Assembly: GCA_934155645.1 (NCBI GenBank) | Contig: CAKPHC010000002.1 | Location: 62,001-126,000, forward strand | Direction of reading: 5' to 3' | Length of the DNA stretch: 64,000 bases | Origin: an uncultured Bacilli bacterium | GTDB lineage: Bacteria; Bacillota_I; Bacilli_A; RF39; UBA660 | Shown: positions 16,604 through 24,177 of the stretch, piece by piece | How the letters are laid out: every line of letters starts with the position of its first letter | Numbering within the stretch: position 1 is the stretch's first letter | Translations under genes and position numbers: made by a program | Notes under the pieces: model-generated | What the model was told of the DNA's origin: nothing | The model's database searches: none | What the model saw: the letters and a program-made list of their open reading frames with translations, nothing else

Positions 16604-17266
16604 ATGAAAGTATTAGTTGTAGACGATGAAAAACTAATTAGAGATGTAATTAAAGAATACGCTTCATTAGAAAATTACGAAATATTCGAAGCAGAAAACG
16701 GAATTGAAGCATTAAAAGTTATTGATGAAGAAAATATCGACGTTATAGTACTAGATATTATGATGCCTAAAATGGATGGCTATACTTTCTTCAAAGAATT
16801 AAAAAAAGACCACAATATTCCAACCATTATTTTATCAGCTAGAAACGATGAATATGACAAACTTCTAGGATTTGATTTAGGAGTTGATGATTACTTAACT
16901 AAACCCTTCTCTCCTAAAGAATTAATGGCAAGAATTAAAGCTGTAACAAGGCGTGGTAAACACAAAGAAGATAAGTTCATTTACAATACTTTAGTAGTAG
17001 ATTTTATTGGACACACAATTACAATTGACGATAAAGAAATAAATGTAACTCCTAAAGAATTTGAAATACTAAGTTACTTTATTAATAATCAAAATGTAGC
17101 CATATCAAGAGAAGCACTTTTAAATAAATTATGGGGTTATGATTACTTTGGTGATGATAGAACAATAGACACTCATATTAAAATGTTAAGAAACAATCTA
17201 GGTCAATATAGAGATTTAATTAAAACAGTTCGTGGAATAGGATACAAATTTGAAATTAAACAATAA
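16604..17266 (+). CDS. OmpR/PhoB-family response regulator
   Basis: 220 residues. Receiver domain with the acidic pocket DDE (residues 7-9), phospho-acceptor Asp51 in VIVLDIMMPKMDGY, Thr/Ser near 77 and the conserved Lys in YLTKPFSPKEL; then a winged-helix DNA-binding domain with LTPKEFEIL-type NVTPKEFEILSYF and DDRTIDTHIKMLRNNLG. TTGGTGATGTT precedes the ATG; a TATAAT at 16582-16587 could be its -10 box. It overlaps the kinase gene by 17 bp. The regulon cannot be told from the sequence. Confidence 0.93.
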   Translation: MKVLVVDDEKLIRDVIKEYASLENYEIFEAENGIEALKVIDEENIDVIVLDIMMPKMDGYTFFKELKKDHNIPTIILSARNDEYDKLLGFDLGVDDYLTKPFSPKELMARIKAVTRRGKHKEDKFIYNTLVVDFIGHTITIDDKEINVTPKEFEILSYFINNQNVAISREALLNKLWGYDYFGDDRTIDTHIKMLRNNLGQYRDLIKTVRGIGYKFEIKQ

Positions 17267-18644
17267 ATCTTTAACCGTAAAGATTTGGTCCTTCCTTATT
17301 ATTTTCTCTATCTTGATTATTACCTTTCTTTGGTTCTTCCAAGTAATATTTATTGATACTTATTACGAGTGGTACAAAACCAATGAAATAAATGTAATGG
17401 CAAAACTAGTAAAAAATAGTTACAACAAAACAAATTTTGAAAAGATTATTAATGAAATCTATTATAAACGTGGTGTATGCATTGAAATAAATCAAGGCGA
17501 CAGTATTATCTATTCAACCGACAATATGAATCGTGGATGCCTAGTTGAAAAGTACAACCCTACTCTTACTTTTTACAAAAATGAATTTATGACTAGTAAA
17601 AAAGAAGATATTACTTATAAAGTAGTAAATGAACAATTAAAAAGTGAAACACTAGTATACGGATTAAAACTAGATGATAATACTTATGCTTTTCTAAACA
17701 CTTCAATCGACCCTATAGATTCAACAATTGTAATATTAAAAAATCAATTAATTATAGTAACCGCCATAGTATTAATTCTTTCATTTGTAATTGGTTACTA
17801 CATATCTAAAAAATTATCTGACCCAATCACTTCTTTAAATAAATCTGCTAAAAGACTAGCAAGTGGTGATTATGATGTTAACTTTGAAAATCAAAGTGAT
17901 ATTGAAGAAATAGATGAACTTGCTAATACACTAAACTCAGCAAAAGATGCATTATCTAAAAATGATGAATTAAGACGTGAACTTATGGCTAATGTATCAC
18001 ATGACTTAAAAACACCTCTTACAATGATAAAAGCATACGCTGAAATGGTAAGAGATATAAGTTACAAAGATAAAGTTAAACGTGATGAACACTTAAATAT
18101 TATTATTGAAGAAGTAGATAGATTAAACCTATTAGTAGGAGATATCCTAGATTTATCTAAAATGCAATCCAATATAACAACATTAAACAAAGAAAAGTTT
18201 GACTTAGTAGAATTAATAAATACTATTTTAAATAGATACAAAATTTATACTATTACCGAGAATTATAAATTTAATTTTATTAGTAATAAAAAAGAAATTA
18301 TCGTTGATGCCGATAAAAAGAAAATGGAACAAGTTATTTATAATTTAGTAAATAATGCTATTAATTATACTGGTGATGATAATACTGTAACTGTTAAAGT
18401 AACAGATTCTAGAAAACAAGTTAAAGTAGAAATAATAGATACAGGAAAAGGAATAAAGAAAGAAGATATAGATAGAATTTGGGACAAGTATTACAAGAGT
18501 GATAAACAACATAAAAGAAATATGATAGGTACAGGAATAGGTTTATCTATAGTAAAAAATATATTTGTATTACATGATTATGAATATGGAGTTACATCTA
18601 AGAAAGACCATGGTTCTAACTTCTACTTCTATATAAAGAAATAG
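17250..18644 (+). CDS. Sensor histidine kinase, two membrane helices
   Basis: 464 residues. Membrane helices at about 11-33 and 163-185 flank an extracellular sensor domain of ~125 residues with two Cys (about 77 and 97). Then HAMP (about 185-237), the dimerisation/phosphorylation domain with NVSHDLKTPLTMIKAYAEMV (His251), and a HATPase domain with VNNAINYTG, IDTGKGIKKED and GTGIGLSIVKN. Start is TTG at 17250 with AGGA seven bases upstream, overlapping the regulator gene. It is the cognate partner of the response regulator. The signal is unknown; the lipoprotein and coiled-coil genes upstream might be part of the same circuit. Confidence 0.92.
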   Translation: MKLNNKSLTVKIWSFLIIFSILIITFLWFFQVIFIDTYYEWYKTNEINVMAKLVKNSYNKTNFEKIINEIYYKRGVCIEINQGDSIIYSTDNMNRGCLVEKYNPTLTFYKNEFMTSKKEDITYKVVNEQLKSETLVYGLKLDDNTYAFLNTSIDPIDSTIVILKNQLIIVTAIVLILSFVIGYYISKKLSDPITSLNKSAKRLASGDYDVNFENQSDIEEIDELANTLNSAKDALSKNDELRRELMANVSHDLKTPLTMIKAYAEMVRDISYKDKVKRDEHLNIIIEEVDRLNLLVGDILDLSKMQSNITTLNKEKFDLVELINTILNRYKIYTITENYKFNFISNKKEIIVDADKKKMEQVIYNLVNNAINYTGDDNTVTVKVTDSRKQVKVEIIDTGKGIKKEDIDRIWDKYYKSDKQHKRNMIGTGIGLSIVKNIFVLHDYEYGVTSKKDHGSNFYFYIKK

Positions 18645-18651
18645 TATATTA

Positions 18652-18685
18652 AAAGAGAAAAGTTTAAAAACTCTTCTCTTTTTTA
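18652..18685. terminator. Bidirectional terminator between the kinase and surface-protein genes
   Basis: AAAAGAGAA/TTCTCTTTT plus AGTTT/AAACT form a long stem with one mismatch; a T run follows on the plus strand and an A-rich arm gives T's on the minus strand. It serves two convergent genes. Confidence 0.8.
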
Positions 18686-18707
18686 TTGCTTTATAAAAGT
18701 TATTATA

Positions 18708-20354
18708 CTAATCAGTTCTTATAACATATGGGTTAGATTCAGTACCATTTCCACTTGTTATTTCTACAGTAGATTTCAGATTGATGACGGGTACAACGTT
18801 AGCATCGTTAATAACGCCGTTGCCAGAATGGAAGAAATTACCAGCACGCCATACGTCAGCATCGTCAGGACCAGAGTAGTTAGGTGTCATTGTCCAAAAA
18901 TCTTCTACCAACGTATAAGATGATTCTCCGTAACCTAGTCCGGCATAAACCATTTCATCGATTGTCACTAATCCAATTGGATATGTTAATGCTTTATTAC
19001 CTTTGGTGTTTATCGTAGTTGTATATAAATCGTTAGTTTGTGGGCATTTAAATTGTGGTGTATTATTATCTAGTCTTTCCGCTACTCCATAATCACTATA
19101 TTCTGTGCTATAGTCTACTGTACCATAGTCTAATCCATATGATAAACTTCTATCTCCACAGAAACCTGAGTCTGCTATCAACGATGAGTAACTAATTAAA
19201 TTATTTTGATACCATGTATCTACCATTGTTTTTATTGTACTTGAATTGATATTTGTATGTGTTGCTGCATACGTTGTTGAACCCGGTGTTCCATACATAT
19301 ATCCTACATACGCTGCATCTGCCAAATTAGCATTGAAGCGATTTATACCTATTGAATCTTCCTTCATTAATCTAACACTACCATCTTCATTTATTCTTAT
19401 TATCCTCCATAATTCGTTAGCAAAAGTCAAAGTAGCTTTTTCATTTATCCAAGTTCCACCCATAGATGTACAAATTGATTCTGTTGCACCAACCACATAT
19501 TGTCCATTTAAAGCACAAATATTACTTGATAAACACTCTTGTTCAGTTGTAACAGTTCTAAAGCCTTCACTGTCTGAATCCGCATACATAACACTAGAAC
19601 CATTATAAGTACAAGTATTTATTTTTCTCATACTAACATAATTATTTTCTACTGCACCCCTAAAGTAATATGTTGTTTTTCCATCTTCGGTATTTTTATT
19701 TGTATAATATAATCCCTTCCCATTTGTATCACTACTTGGTTGAGAAAAGTCTATATTTGTATCTGCTTGAACATTATTATCTTTTAATATTGCCGCTGAT
19801 AATCTAGTTGTTTTGATTGTTGGATTTTCTGGAGTTACTGTTTGACTCATATCTTGAACATAATTAATATTAATAGTTAAAGTATTATCTGTTAAGGCTG
19901 GCTGACTTGTTATTGAACTGTCATAACTTATTGTTACGTTAAAAGTTGTAGTTGTTGATTTCGCTAACTTATCTCCTTTTTTAATACCTGTTATCTCAAA
20001 TTTAATCGCATCACTACCAGTCTCACTTGCTGTTATATCATTTATTATTGCATCTAATGTTCCTTGATTTGCTACTGTTATTTTATAAACTATCTTGTCA
20101 CCTGGACTCTTTAAGTCTACATTAAATGTTGCGTTTGTGCCTTCTGCTGTTGGTACTTTTGCAATAGTTACTCCACTTGTCTTAGATACTTCTTCTATCT
20201 TAGTAAATAGTACCTTCCAAGTTGAAGTAATATTTGCTGTACCATTAATAGTTAGATTCGTTGCAAATGCTGCATATCCTATTGCCATTACACATATTAA
20301 ACAGCACATCGTTATCATAATTATTTTCTTACTCTTCATATACTTCTCTTCCAT
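18708..20354 (-). CDS. Secreted TasA-like/lectin-like surface protein with hypervariable-looking C-terminus
   Basis: 548 residues. Signal segment (about 6-32, IIMITMCCLICVMAIGYAAF), then a TasA/camelysin-like beta domain (about 35-165: NLTINGTANITSTW, PGDKIVYKITVANQGTLDAI). The C-terminal ~370 residues share the core of its two paralogues (TNIDFSQPSSDTNGKGLYYT, SLIADSGFCGDRSLS, GNKALTYPIGLVT) and carry a Cys-rich insert (about 240-300). It closes with FWTMTP...VVPVINLKST, reminiscent of C-type-lectin/FGE-like folds. The stretch 18783-18900 is GC-rich and nearly all its codons end in C or T, unlike the gene. No LPXTG or C-terminal anchor. Start 20354 has GGAG six bases upstream; ATG 20339 is an alternative. 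The promoter contains a G11 run. Confidence 0.75.
   Translation of the reverse strand: MEEKYMKSKKIIMITMCCLICVMAIGYAAFATNLTINGTANITSTWKVLFTKIEEVSKTSGVTIAKVPTAEGTNATFNVDLKSPGDKIVYKITVANQGTLDAIINDITASETGSDAIKFEITGIKKGDKLAKSTTTTFNVTISYDSSITSQPALTDNTLTININYVQDMSQTVTPENPTIKTTRLSAAILKDNNVQADTNIDFSQPSSDTNGKGLYYTNKNTEDGKTTYYFRGAVENNYVSMRKINTCTYNGSSVMYADSDSEGFRTVTTEQECLSSNICALNGQYVVGATESICTSMGGTWINEKATLTFANELWRIIRINEDGSVRLMKEDSIGINRFNANLADAAYVGYMYGTPGSTTYAATHTNINSSTIKTMVDTWYQNNLISYSSLIADSGFCGDRSLSYGLDYGTVDYSTEYSDYGVAERLDNNTPQFKCPQTNDLYTTTINTKGNKALTYPIGLVTIDEMVYAGLGYGESSYTLVEDFWTMTPNYSGPDDADVWRAGNFFHSGNGVINDANVVPVINLKSTVEITSGNGTESNPYVIRTD
18783..18902 (-). other. Candidate variable region (DGR-type) in the surface gene
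   Basis: In 40 codons from FWTMTP to VVPVIN, 33 end in C or T and by hand count about 55 of 120 bases are G or C, in a gene otherwise dominated by A/T-ending codons. Such NNC/NNT codon runs arise when adenines of AAC/AAT codons in a template repeat are randomised. The following bases GTCATCAATCTGAAATCTAC recur almost exactly in the paralogue at 47866-49293. Confidence 0.5.
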
Positions 20355-20386
20355 TTCCTTCTCCGAATATTATTTTATCTATACTC

Positions 20387-20417
20387 ATTATACCCCCCCC
20401 CCCTAGGAGTTTTGCAA
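20387..20417 (-). promoter_or_regulatory. Putative phase-variable promoter with G11 tract
   Basis: On the minus strand: TTGCAA (20417-20412), 8 bases, then eleven G (20403-20393) directly abutting a perfect TATAAT (20392-20387). The spacer is 19; loss of two G would give the optimal 17. The gene start is 33 bases downstream. A homopolymer of this length is exceptional in such an AT-rich sequence. Confidence 0.65.
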
Positions 20418-20420
20418 TAA

Positions 20421-20446
20421 AAATAAGCAACACTAAGGTTGCAAAA
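20421..20446 (-). terminator. Terminator after the DUF421 gene
   Basis: GCAAC (20442-20438 on minus) and GTTGC pair around a 6-base loop, followed on the minus strand by TTATTTTTATT. Short stem, so moderate confidence. It overlaps the region just upstream of the G11 promoter. Confidence 0.5.
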
Positions 20447-20471
20447 TTATTGTTTACATGTACACTTTACA

Positions 20472-21119
20472 TTACTTTCTTAAATCACTATCTTTTATTA
20501 AAAATAACTTTTTATTTCGATAAAATGCATAGAATATATCTTCTAAATTAACATTTTCTCTTTCTAAACTGTTCTCTAACCAATCTTTTGTCTTATTTAT
20601 CTGTTTTAAAGTATCATAACTAATCTCTCCGTCTAATATTAAAGGCATTGGATATTCTCCATGTAAATTACTATCTTTTTCAAATACTGATAACTTACCA
20701 CTAGTTTCTAATATAGCGTAATCTACTTCTTCTATACTTCTTACCTTTTTCTCTCTTAATTGTGTCAATAAGTCATCAATATTATATCTTTGTTTTACCA
20801 TTTCCTTAAAATTAATTCTTCCTCTATTAATTATAACCGAAGGATTCCCGTCAAATAAATTTCTTATCTTCGAACATTTCAAAGAAATAAAAGAAGTTCC
20901 TACTTGAATTATTACTAATAAAAATATAGGAAATAATGCTAGAAAAACACTTTCTTCTCTATTTTCTATAGCCATAGCAGCAAGTTCTGCGATTAAAATA
21001 GATACGATTAAATCAACCATCCCTAATTGTCCAATCTCTCTTTTACCCATAAACCTATAAATAGCGGTTATAACTAAATAAAATAGACCTGTTCTAAATA
21101 GCACTGTTAAGTAACTCAT
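20472..21119 (-). CDS. yrbG: DUF421 (YetF/YrbG) membrane protein
   Basis: 215 residues. Three membrane helices in the first ~85 residues, then a cytoplasmic DUF421 domain with the signature FRTGLFYLVITAIYRFMGKR, QLGMVDLIVSILIAELAA and SVIINRGRINFKEMVKQRYN. Family members affect spore or envelope properties in Bacillus but no enzymatic role is settled. Start: ATG 21119, seven bases after GGAG; ATG 21122 is equally in frame. In Bacillus yrbG sits beside yrzE and tgt; both are nearby here, which supports the assignment. Confidence 0.85.
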   Translation of the reverse strand: MSYLTVLFRTGLFYLVITAIYRFMGKREIGQLGMVDLIVSILIAELAAMAIENREESVFLALFPIFLLVIIQVGTSFISLKCSKIRNLFDGNPSVIINRGRINFKEMVKQRYNIDDLLTQLREKKVRSIEEVDYAILETSGKLSVFEKDSNLHGEYPMPLILDGEISYDTLKQINKTKDWLENSLERENVNLEDIFYAFYRNKKLFLIKDSDLRK

Positions 21120-21196
21120 CATATCACTCCCTATTTTATTATGATTAATTGCATATTTTTTTATACAAGTCATAGCATTTATTAGGAAGTGATTAC

Positions 21197-21562
21197 ATGT
21201 TTATAATTAAATATTTAAAAAGTCTCTTATATATTCTAGCAAGTACCCTTATTCTTTCATTTATTGTGGGAACCCTTAATTACTTTAATATTATTGGTAC
21301 TAATACTACTAAAATATTTGAATTAATCTCTTTAGTAATATCAATTGCTTTAGGAGGAATTTATTTAGGCAAAAACAGTACTAAAAAAGGTTATCTAGAA
21401 GGACTTAAAATAGGACTAGTAGCAATAGTTTTATTATTCATATTTGCTTATCTTGCTTTTGATAAGAGTTTCTCTTTATCTACATTAATCTTTTATTTAA
21501 TAATACTTATATCTGCTGTATTAGGAAGTATATTAGGTATAAATAAAAAAAGTTCAAAATAA
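21197..21562 (+). CDS. yrzE: TIGR04086 family membrane protein (YrzE-like)
   Basis: 121 residues, four membrane helices (about 6-27, 38-56, 69-90, 94-115) with Lys between; the pattern GGIYLGKNSTKKGYLEGLKIG matches the TIGR04086/YrzE family. Function unknown. GGAAGTGATTAC precedes the ATG. It is divergent from yrbG and near tgt, a conserved Bacillota neighbourhood. Confidence 0.8.
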   Translation: MFIIKYLKSLLYILASTLILSFIVGTLNYFNIIGTNTTKIFELISLVISIALGGIYLGKNSTKKGYLEGLKIGLVAIVLLFIFAYLAFDKSFSLSTLIFYLIILISAVLGSILGINKKSSK

Positions 21563-21574
21563 TTGAACTTATTT
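21550..21574. terminator. Bidirectional terminator, yrzE / prepilin gene
   Basis: AAGTTCAA and TTGAACTT form a perfect 8-bp stem with a 5-base loop. T runs follow on both strands (TTTTTTTATTT on minus, ATTTT on plus). It overlaps the end of both convergent genes. Confidence 0.8.
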
Positions 21575-22687
21575 TAATCCTTTACTAGCTTCTTTATCTA
21601 TATTTGATTTATTAAGATTTGTTATTACCATACGTAGCCCTATATTTTTACTATCTGTTGTAGCTCTACCTCTACCATCAGAACCAAAAGTATAAACTTC
21701 GTCATAATAAGGAGTAGATGGGTCATGTCTATATATATCATCTGTCCAGAATTGACCAATACCTTTACCTCTTAAAAGATAACAAGACCAAGAAGTAGTA
21801 TCACAGCCCATATCTTCCAATGTTGGCATCTTTATTGTAGCACCTTCTAAACTAATACCTGTTCTTTGTAAATCCTTAGTCATTTCTGTTATAGTTTTTT
21901 GAATAGTTGGATATATATCAGCATCTTCATAAACCAAATCTCTTACTTGTGGTGAATTATAAGTAATAACTGGTTCTTTATTACTTGTTGATTGAGTACC
22001 ATAATTATAATAAACATTCATGTGATAATAAGTTAATAAATCTACTGTTTCTTTAGATTCATCACTATTTTTTAAAACATAATATTTAGTACCATTATTT
22101 AATTGAACAACACTACCAGCTTTATATGCAGTAGAACATAATTTAACTTTAATTATTTTACCATCTACTTCTATACATTTTATATTAAAAGTAGGTAATT
22201 CTATCGTTCCAGAATTAAGTGTATTTTTTATTTGATTAAGTGTATAAATAGAAACACTTTTATCTGTTACAAGTTCTTCTTTTAAATTATTTTCATTAGT
22301 AATTGGAATAGCATATCCTTTATCATCTATAGCAACTACATAATAAGAATATTTATCATCTTTACATACTACTATAACATAACTTTTATCATTTATATAT
22401 TTACCATATGGTGATTTTTCTTTAGAAGATGCTTTTTCCATATTTATTTCTGAAAAAGGTATTACTACTGCTTCGCCATCCTCTGGTATTAATGATAAAC
22501 TCATTGAATTAACGGATGCTGAAACAGAATCTATTAAAGCTTTAACTGAACTTACGTAAGTAGCTTTTTTACTTCTTCCAACATATTTACTAATTGTAGG
22601 AATAGCAAGTAATAAAAGTACTCCTAAAATAATTGTTACTGCTGTAACCTCTACTAAAGTAAAACCTTTTCTATTTAATTTCGTCAT
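21569..22687 (-). CDS. Prepilin-like protein with lectin-like C-terminal pattern
   Basis: 372 residues. N-terminal class III prepilin signature RKGFTLVEVTAVTIILG, with Gly before the mature Phe and Glu at +5, followed by the hydrophobic helix (to ~residue 33); so it is cut by a prepilin peptidase and assembled on a type IV pilus or type II-like machine, neither seen here. The rest is an extracellular domain ending in GQFWTDDIYRHD...NIGLRMVITNL, a closing pattern like the surface proteins elsewhere in this window. AGGGTTGATATT precedes the ATG, and a strong promoter lies at 22713-22741. Function likely adhesion (inference). Confidence 0.75.
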   Translation of the reverse strand: MTKLNRKGFTLVEVTAVTIILGVLLLLAIPTISKYVGRSKKATYVSSVKALIDSVSASVNSMSLSLIPEDGEAVVIPFSEINMEKASSKEKSPYGKYINDKSYVIVVCKDDKYSYYVVAIDDKGYAIPITNENNLKEELVTDKSVSIYTLNQIKNTLNSGTIELPTFNIKCIEVDGKIIKVKLCSTAYKAGSVVQLNNGTKYYVLKNSDESKETVDLLTYYHMNVYYNYGTQSTSNKEPVITYNSPQVRDLVYEDADIYPTIQKTITEMTKDLQRTGISLEGATIKMPTLEDMGCDTTSWSCYLLRGKGIGQFWTDDIYRHDPSTPYYDEVYTFGSDGRGRATTDSKNIGLRMVITNLNKSNIDKEASKGLK

Positions 22688-22712
22688 AATATCAACCCTA
22701 TTCTATAATGTC

Positions 22713-22741
22713 ATTTTACTATTTAGTATTTTTTTTGTCAA
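22713..22741 (-). promoter_or_regulatory. SigA-type promoter of the prepilin gene
   Basis: Perfect TTGACA (22741-22736) and TAAAAT (22718-22713) with a 17-base spacer on the minus strand, 26 bases before the ATG. Confidence 0.75.
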
Positions 22742-22744
22742 CGA

Positions 22745-22767
22745 AAAAGGTAGTACTATTTACTACC
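22745..22767 (-). terminator. Terminator of tgt
   Basis: GGTAGTA and TACTACC form a 7-bp stem with a 5-base loop; on the minus strand it is followed by TTTTT. It overlaps the tgt stop and lies just upstream of the prepilin promoter. Confidence 0.75.
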
Positions 22768-23871
22768 CTTGTATTTACTTATGAATTCATCTTTATATTC
22801 TAATAATCTATTCTCTTTTATAGCTTCTCTTAACTCCTCAGTTAACTTAATCAAGAACCTAGTATTATGAATAGATAACAATCTACCACCTAATAATTCA
22901 TCACTAGTAATTAAATGTCTTATATAAGCTTTAGTGAAGTTTTTACATGCATAACAGTCACAATCATCTTCGATTGGTGTAAAGTCTTCTTTATATTTAG
23001 AGTTTTTTATATTCATTTTACCATGTCTTGTAAAAGCATTACCATGTCTTGCAATACGAGTCGATAATACACAGTCAAATAAATCTACTCCTCGTATTAC
23101 TCCTTCAATTATATCAAGTGGGTCTCCTACTCCCATTAAATATCTAACTTTATCTTCAGGTAAATATTTAGTAGAATAGTCAATCATTTTATACATAGTT
23201 TCTTTATCTTCACCAACACTAGTACCACCTATAGAATATCCATCAAATCCAAGTTTTACTGTTTCAAGTGCACTTCTTTTCCTTAAGTCCTCAAACTCTC
23301 CACCTTGAACTATTCCAAATAAACTTTGTCTAGGATTAGAGTGTACCTTTTTACCACGTTCAGCCCATCTCAATGTTCTTTCAATACTCTTTTCCATATA
23401 ATCGTGACTAACCGGATATGGTGGGCACTCATCAAAACTCATTGCAATATCACTATCTAATAAATTTTGAACTCTGATTGATTCTTCAGGCGTTAAGAAT
23501 AATTTTGAACCATCTATATGACTCTTAAAATGTACTCCTTCTTCAGTAATATCCTTAGGCCTTGCAAGTGAAAAAACTTGAAAACCACCTGAATCAGTTA
23601 ATATAGGCCCATTATAATTCATGAATTTATGAAGACCACCTGCCTTATCTATAATTTCAGGTCCTGGTCTTAACCATAAATGATATGTATTAGATAAAAT
23701 TATTCCAGCATGCACTGCATATAACTCATCTGGTGTTAATAATTTAACTGTTGCTTTAGTTCCTACTGGCATAAACATTGGAGTCTCATATGTGCCATAA
23801 TTAGTCTCTAATGTACCATATCTTGCCATAGTTCTTTCATCTTTACTTAATAAATTGTATTTTACTTTCAT
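22756..23871 (-). CDS. tgt: Queuine tRNA-ribosyltransferase
   Basis: 371 residues. Exchanges G34 for preQ1 in tRNAs with GUN anticodons. Recognisable: FMPVGTKATVKLLTP, ILSNTYHLWLRPG, GPILTDSGGFQVFSLA (catalytic and substrate Asp region), SFDECPPYPV, GIVQGGEFEDLRKRSA, the second catalytic Asp in DLFDCVLSTRIARHGNAFT, and the zinc site CDCYACKN...H. Start: ATG at 23871 behind GAGGTTGATGTT; the longer frame to 23928 is promoter region. With queA at 38952 the window holds two steps of queuosine synthesis, but not in one operon. Confidence 0.97.
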   Translation of the reverse strand: MKVKYNLLSKDERTMARYGTLETNYGTYETPMFMPVGTKATVKLLTPDELYAVHAGIILSNTYHLWLRPGPEIIDKAGGLHKFMNYNGPILTDSGGFQVFSLARPKDITEEGVHFKSHIDGSKLFLTPEESIRVQNLLDSDIAMSFDECPPYPVSHDYMEKSIERTLRWAERGKKVHSNPRQSLFGIVQGGEFEDLRKRSALETVKLGFDGYSIGGTSVGEDKETMYKMIDYSTKYLPEDKVRYLMGVGDPLDIIEGVIRGVDLFDCVLSTRIARHGNAFTRHGKMNIKNSKYKEDFTPIEDDCDCYACKNFTKAYIRHLITSDELLGGRLLSIHNTRFLIKLTEELREAIKENRLLEYKDEFISKYKGSK

Positions 23872-23896
23872 AACATCAACCTCATTACTAGTAGAA

Positions 23897-23905
23897 ATTA
23901 TATCA
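23897..23905 (-). promoter_or_regulatory. Extended -10 promoter of tgt
   Basis: TGATATAAT on the minus strand, a full extended -10 element; the -35 region (TTCTTT) is poor. It lies 25 bases before the tgt ATG. Confidence 0.5.
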
Positions 23906-23934
23906 TACTTTAAAAAGAAAAAGAACAAATATTA

Positions 23935-24177
23935 TTATTTATTCTTTGATTCAATATTCTGTAATTCAAATCTATATTCTTGTTCTATATTTGGATATTT
24001 TTCTTTATCAACCTTACCTGTAAACATATCATAAGGTCTAGCATAAAGAATAGTATCCCCATATAACGCTCTATAGATAACTAGTTTTTCTCCTGTTTCA
24101 CTATGGATTGCTATATCAATAACTAAATAATAGTCTCCTTTAAAGTGTCTATAAATTCCGTTCTTCTTAATTTCCAT
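23935..24177 (-). CDS. DUF1653 domain protein
   Basis: 80 residues, a stand-alone DUF1653 domain: GIYRHFKGDYYLVIDIA...SETGEKLVIYRALYGD, then YARPYDMFTGKVD. The function is not known; such proteins are common in gut Bacillota. Start: ATG at 24177 six bases after GGAG; the GTG at 24189 precedes the ribosome site. It overlaps the upstream amidotransferase gene by 11 bp. Confidence 0.85.
   Translation of the reverse strand: MEIKKNGIYRHFKGDYYLVIDIAIHSETGEKLVIYRALYGDTILYARPYDMFTGKVDKEKYPNIEQEYRFELQNIESKNK

Noticed and set aside
20393..20403. C11/G11 run dismissed as a sequencing artefact
   Set aside because: Rejected as an explanation because of its exact position between promoter boxes of a surface gene, though the precise length cannot be trusted without raw reads.
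23880..23935. preQ1 riboswitch before tgt
   Set aside because: Only ~55 bases with no C-rich loop or pseudoknot pattern; an extended -10 promoter occupies the gap.
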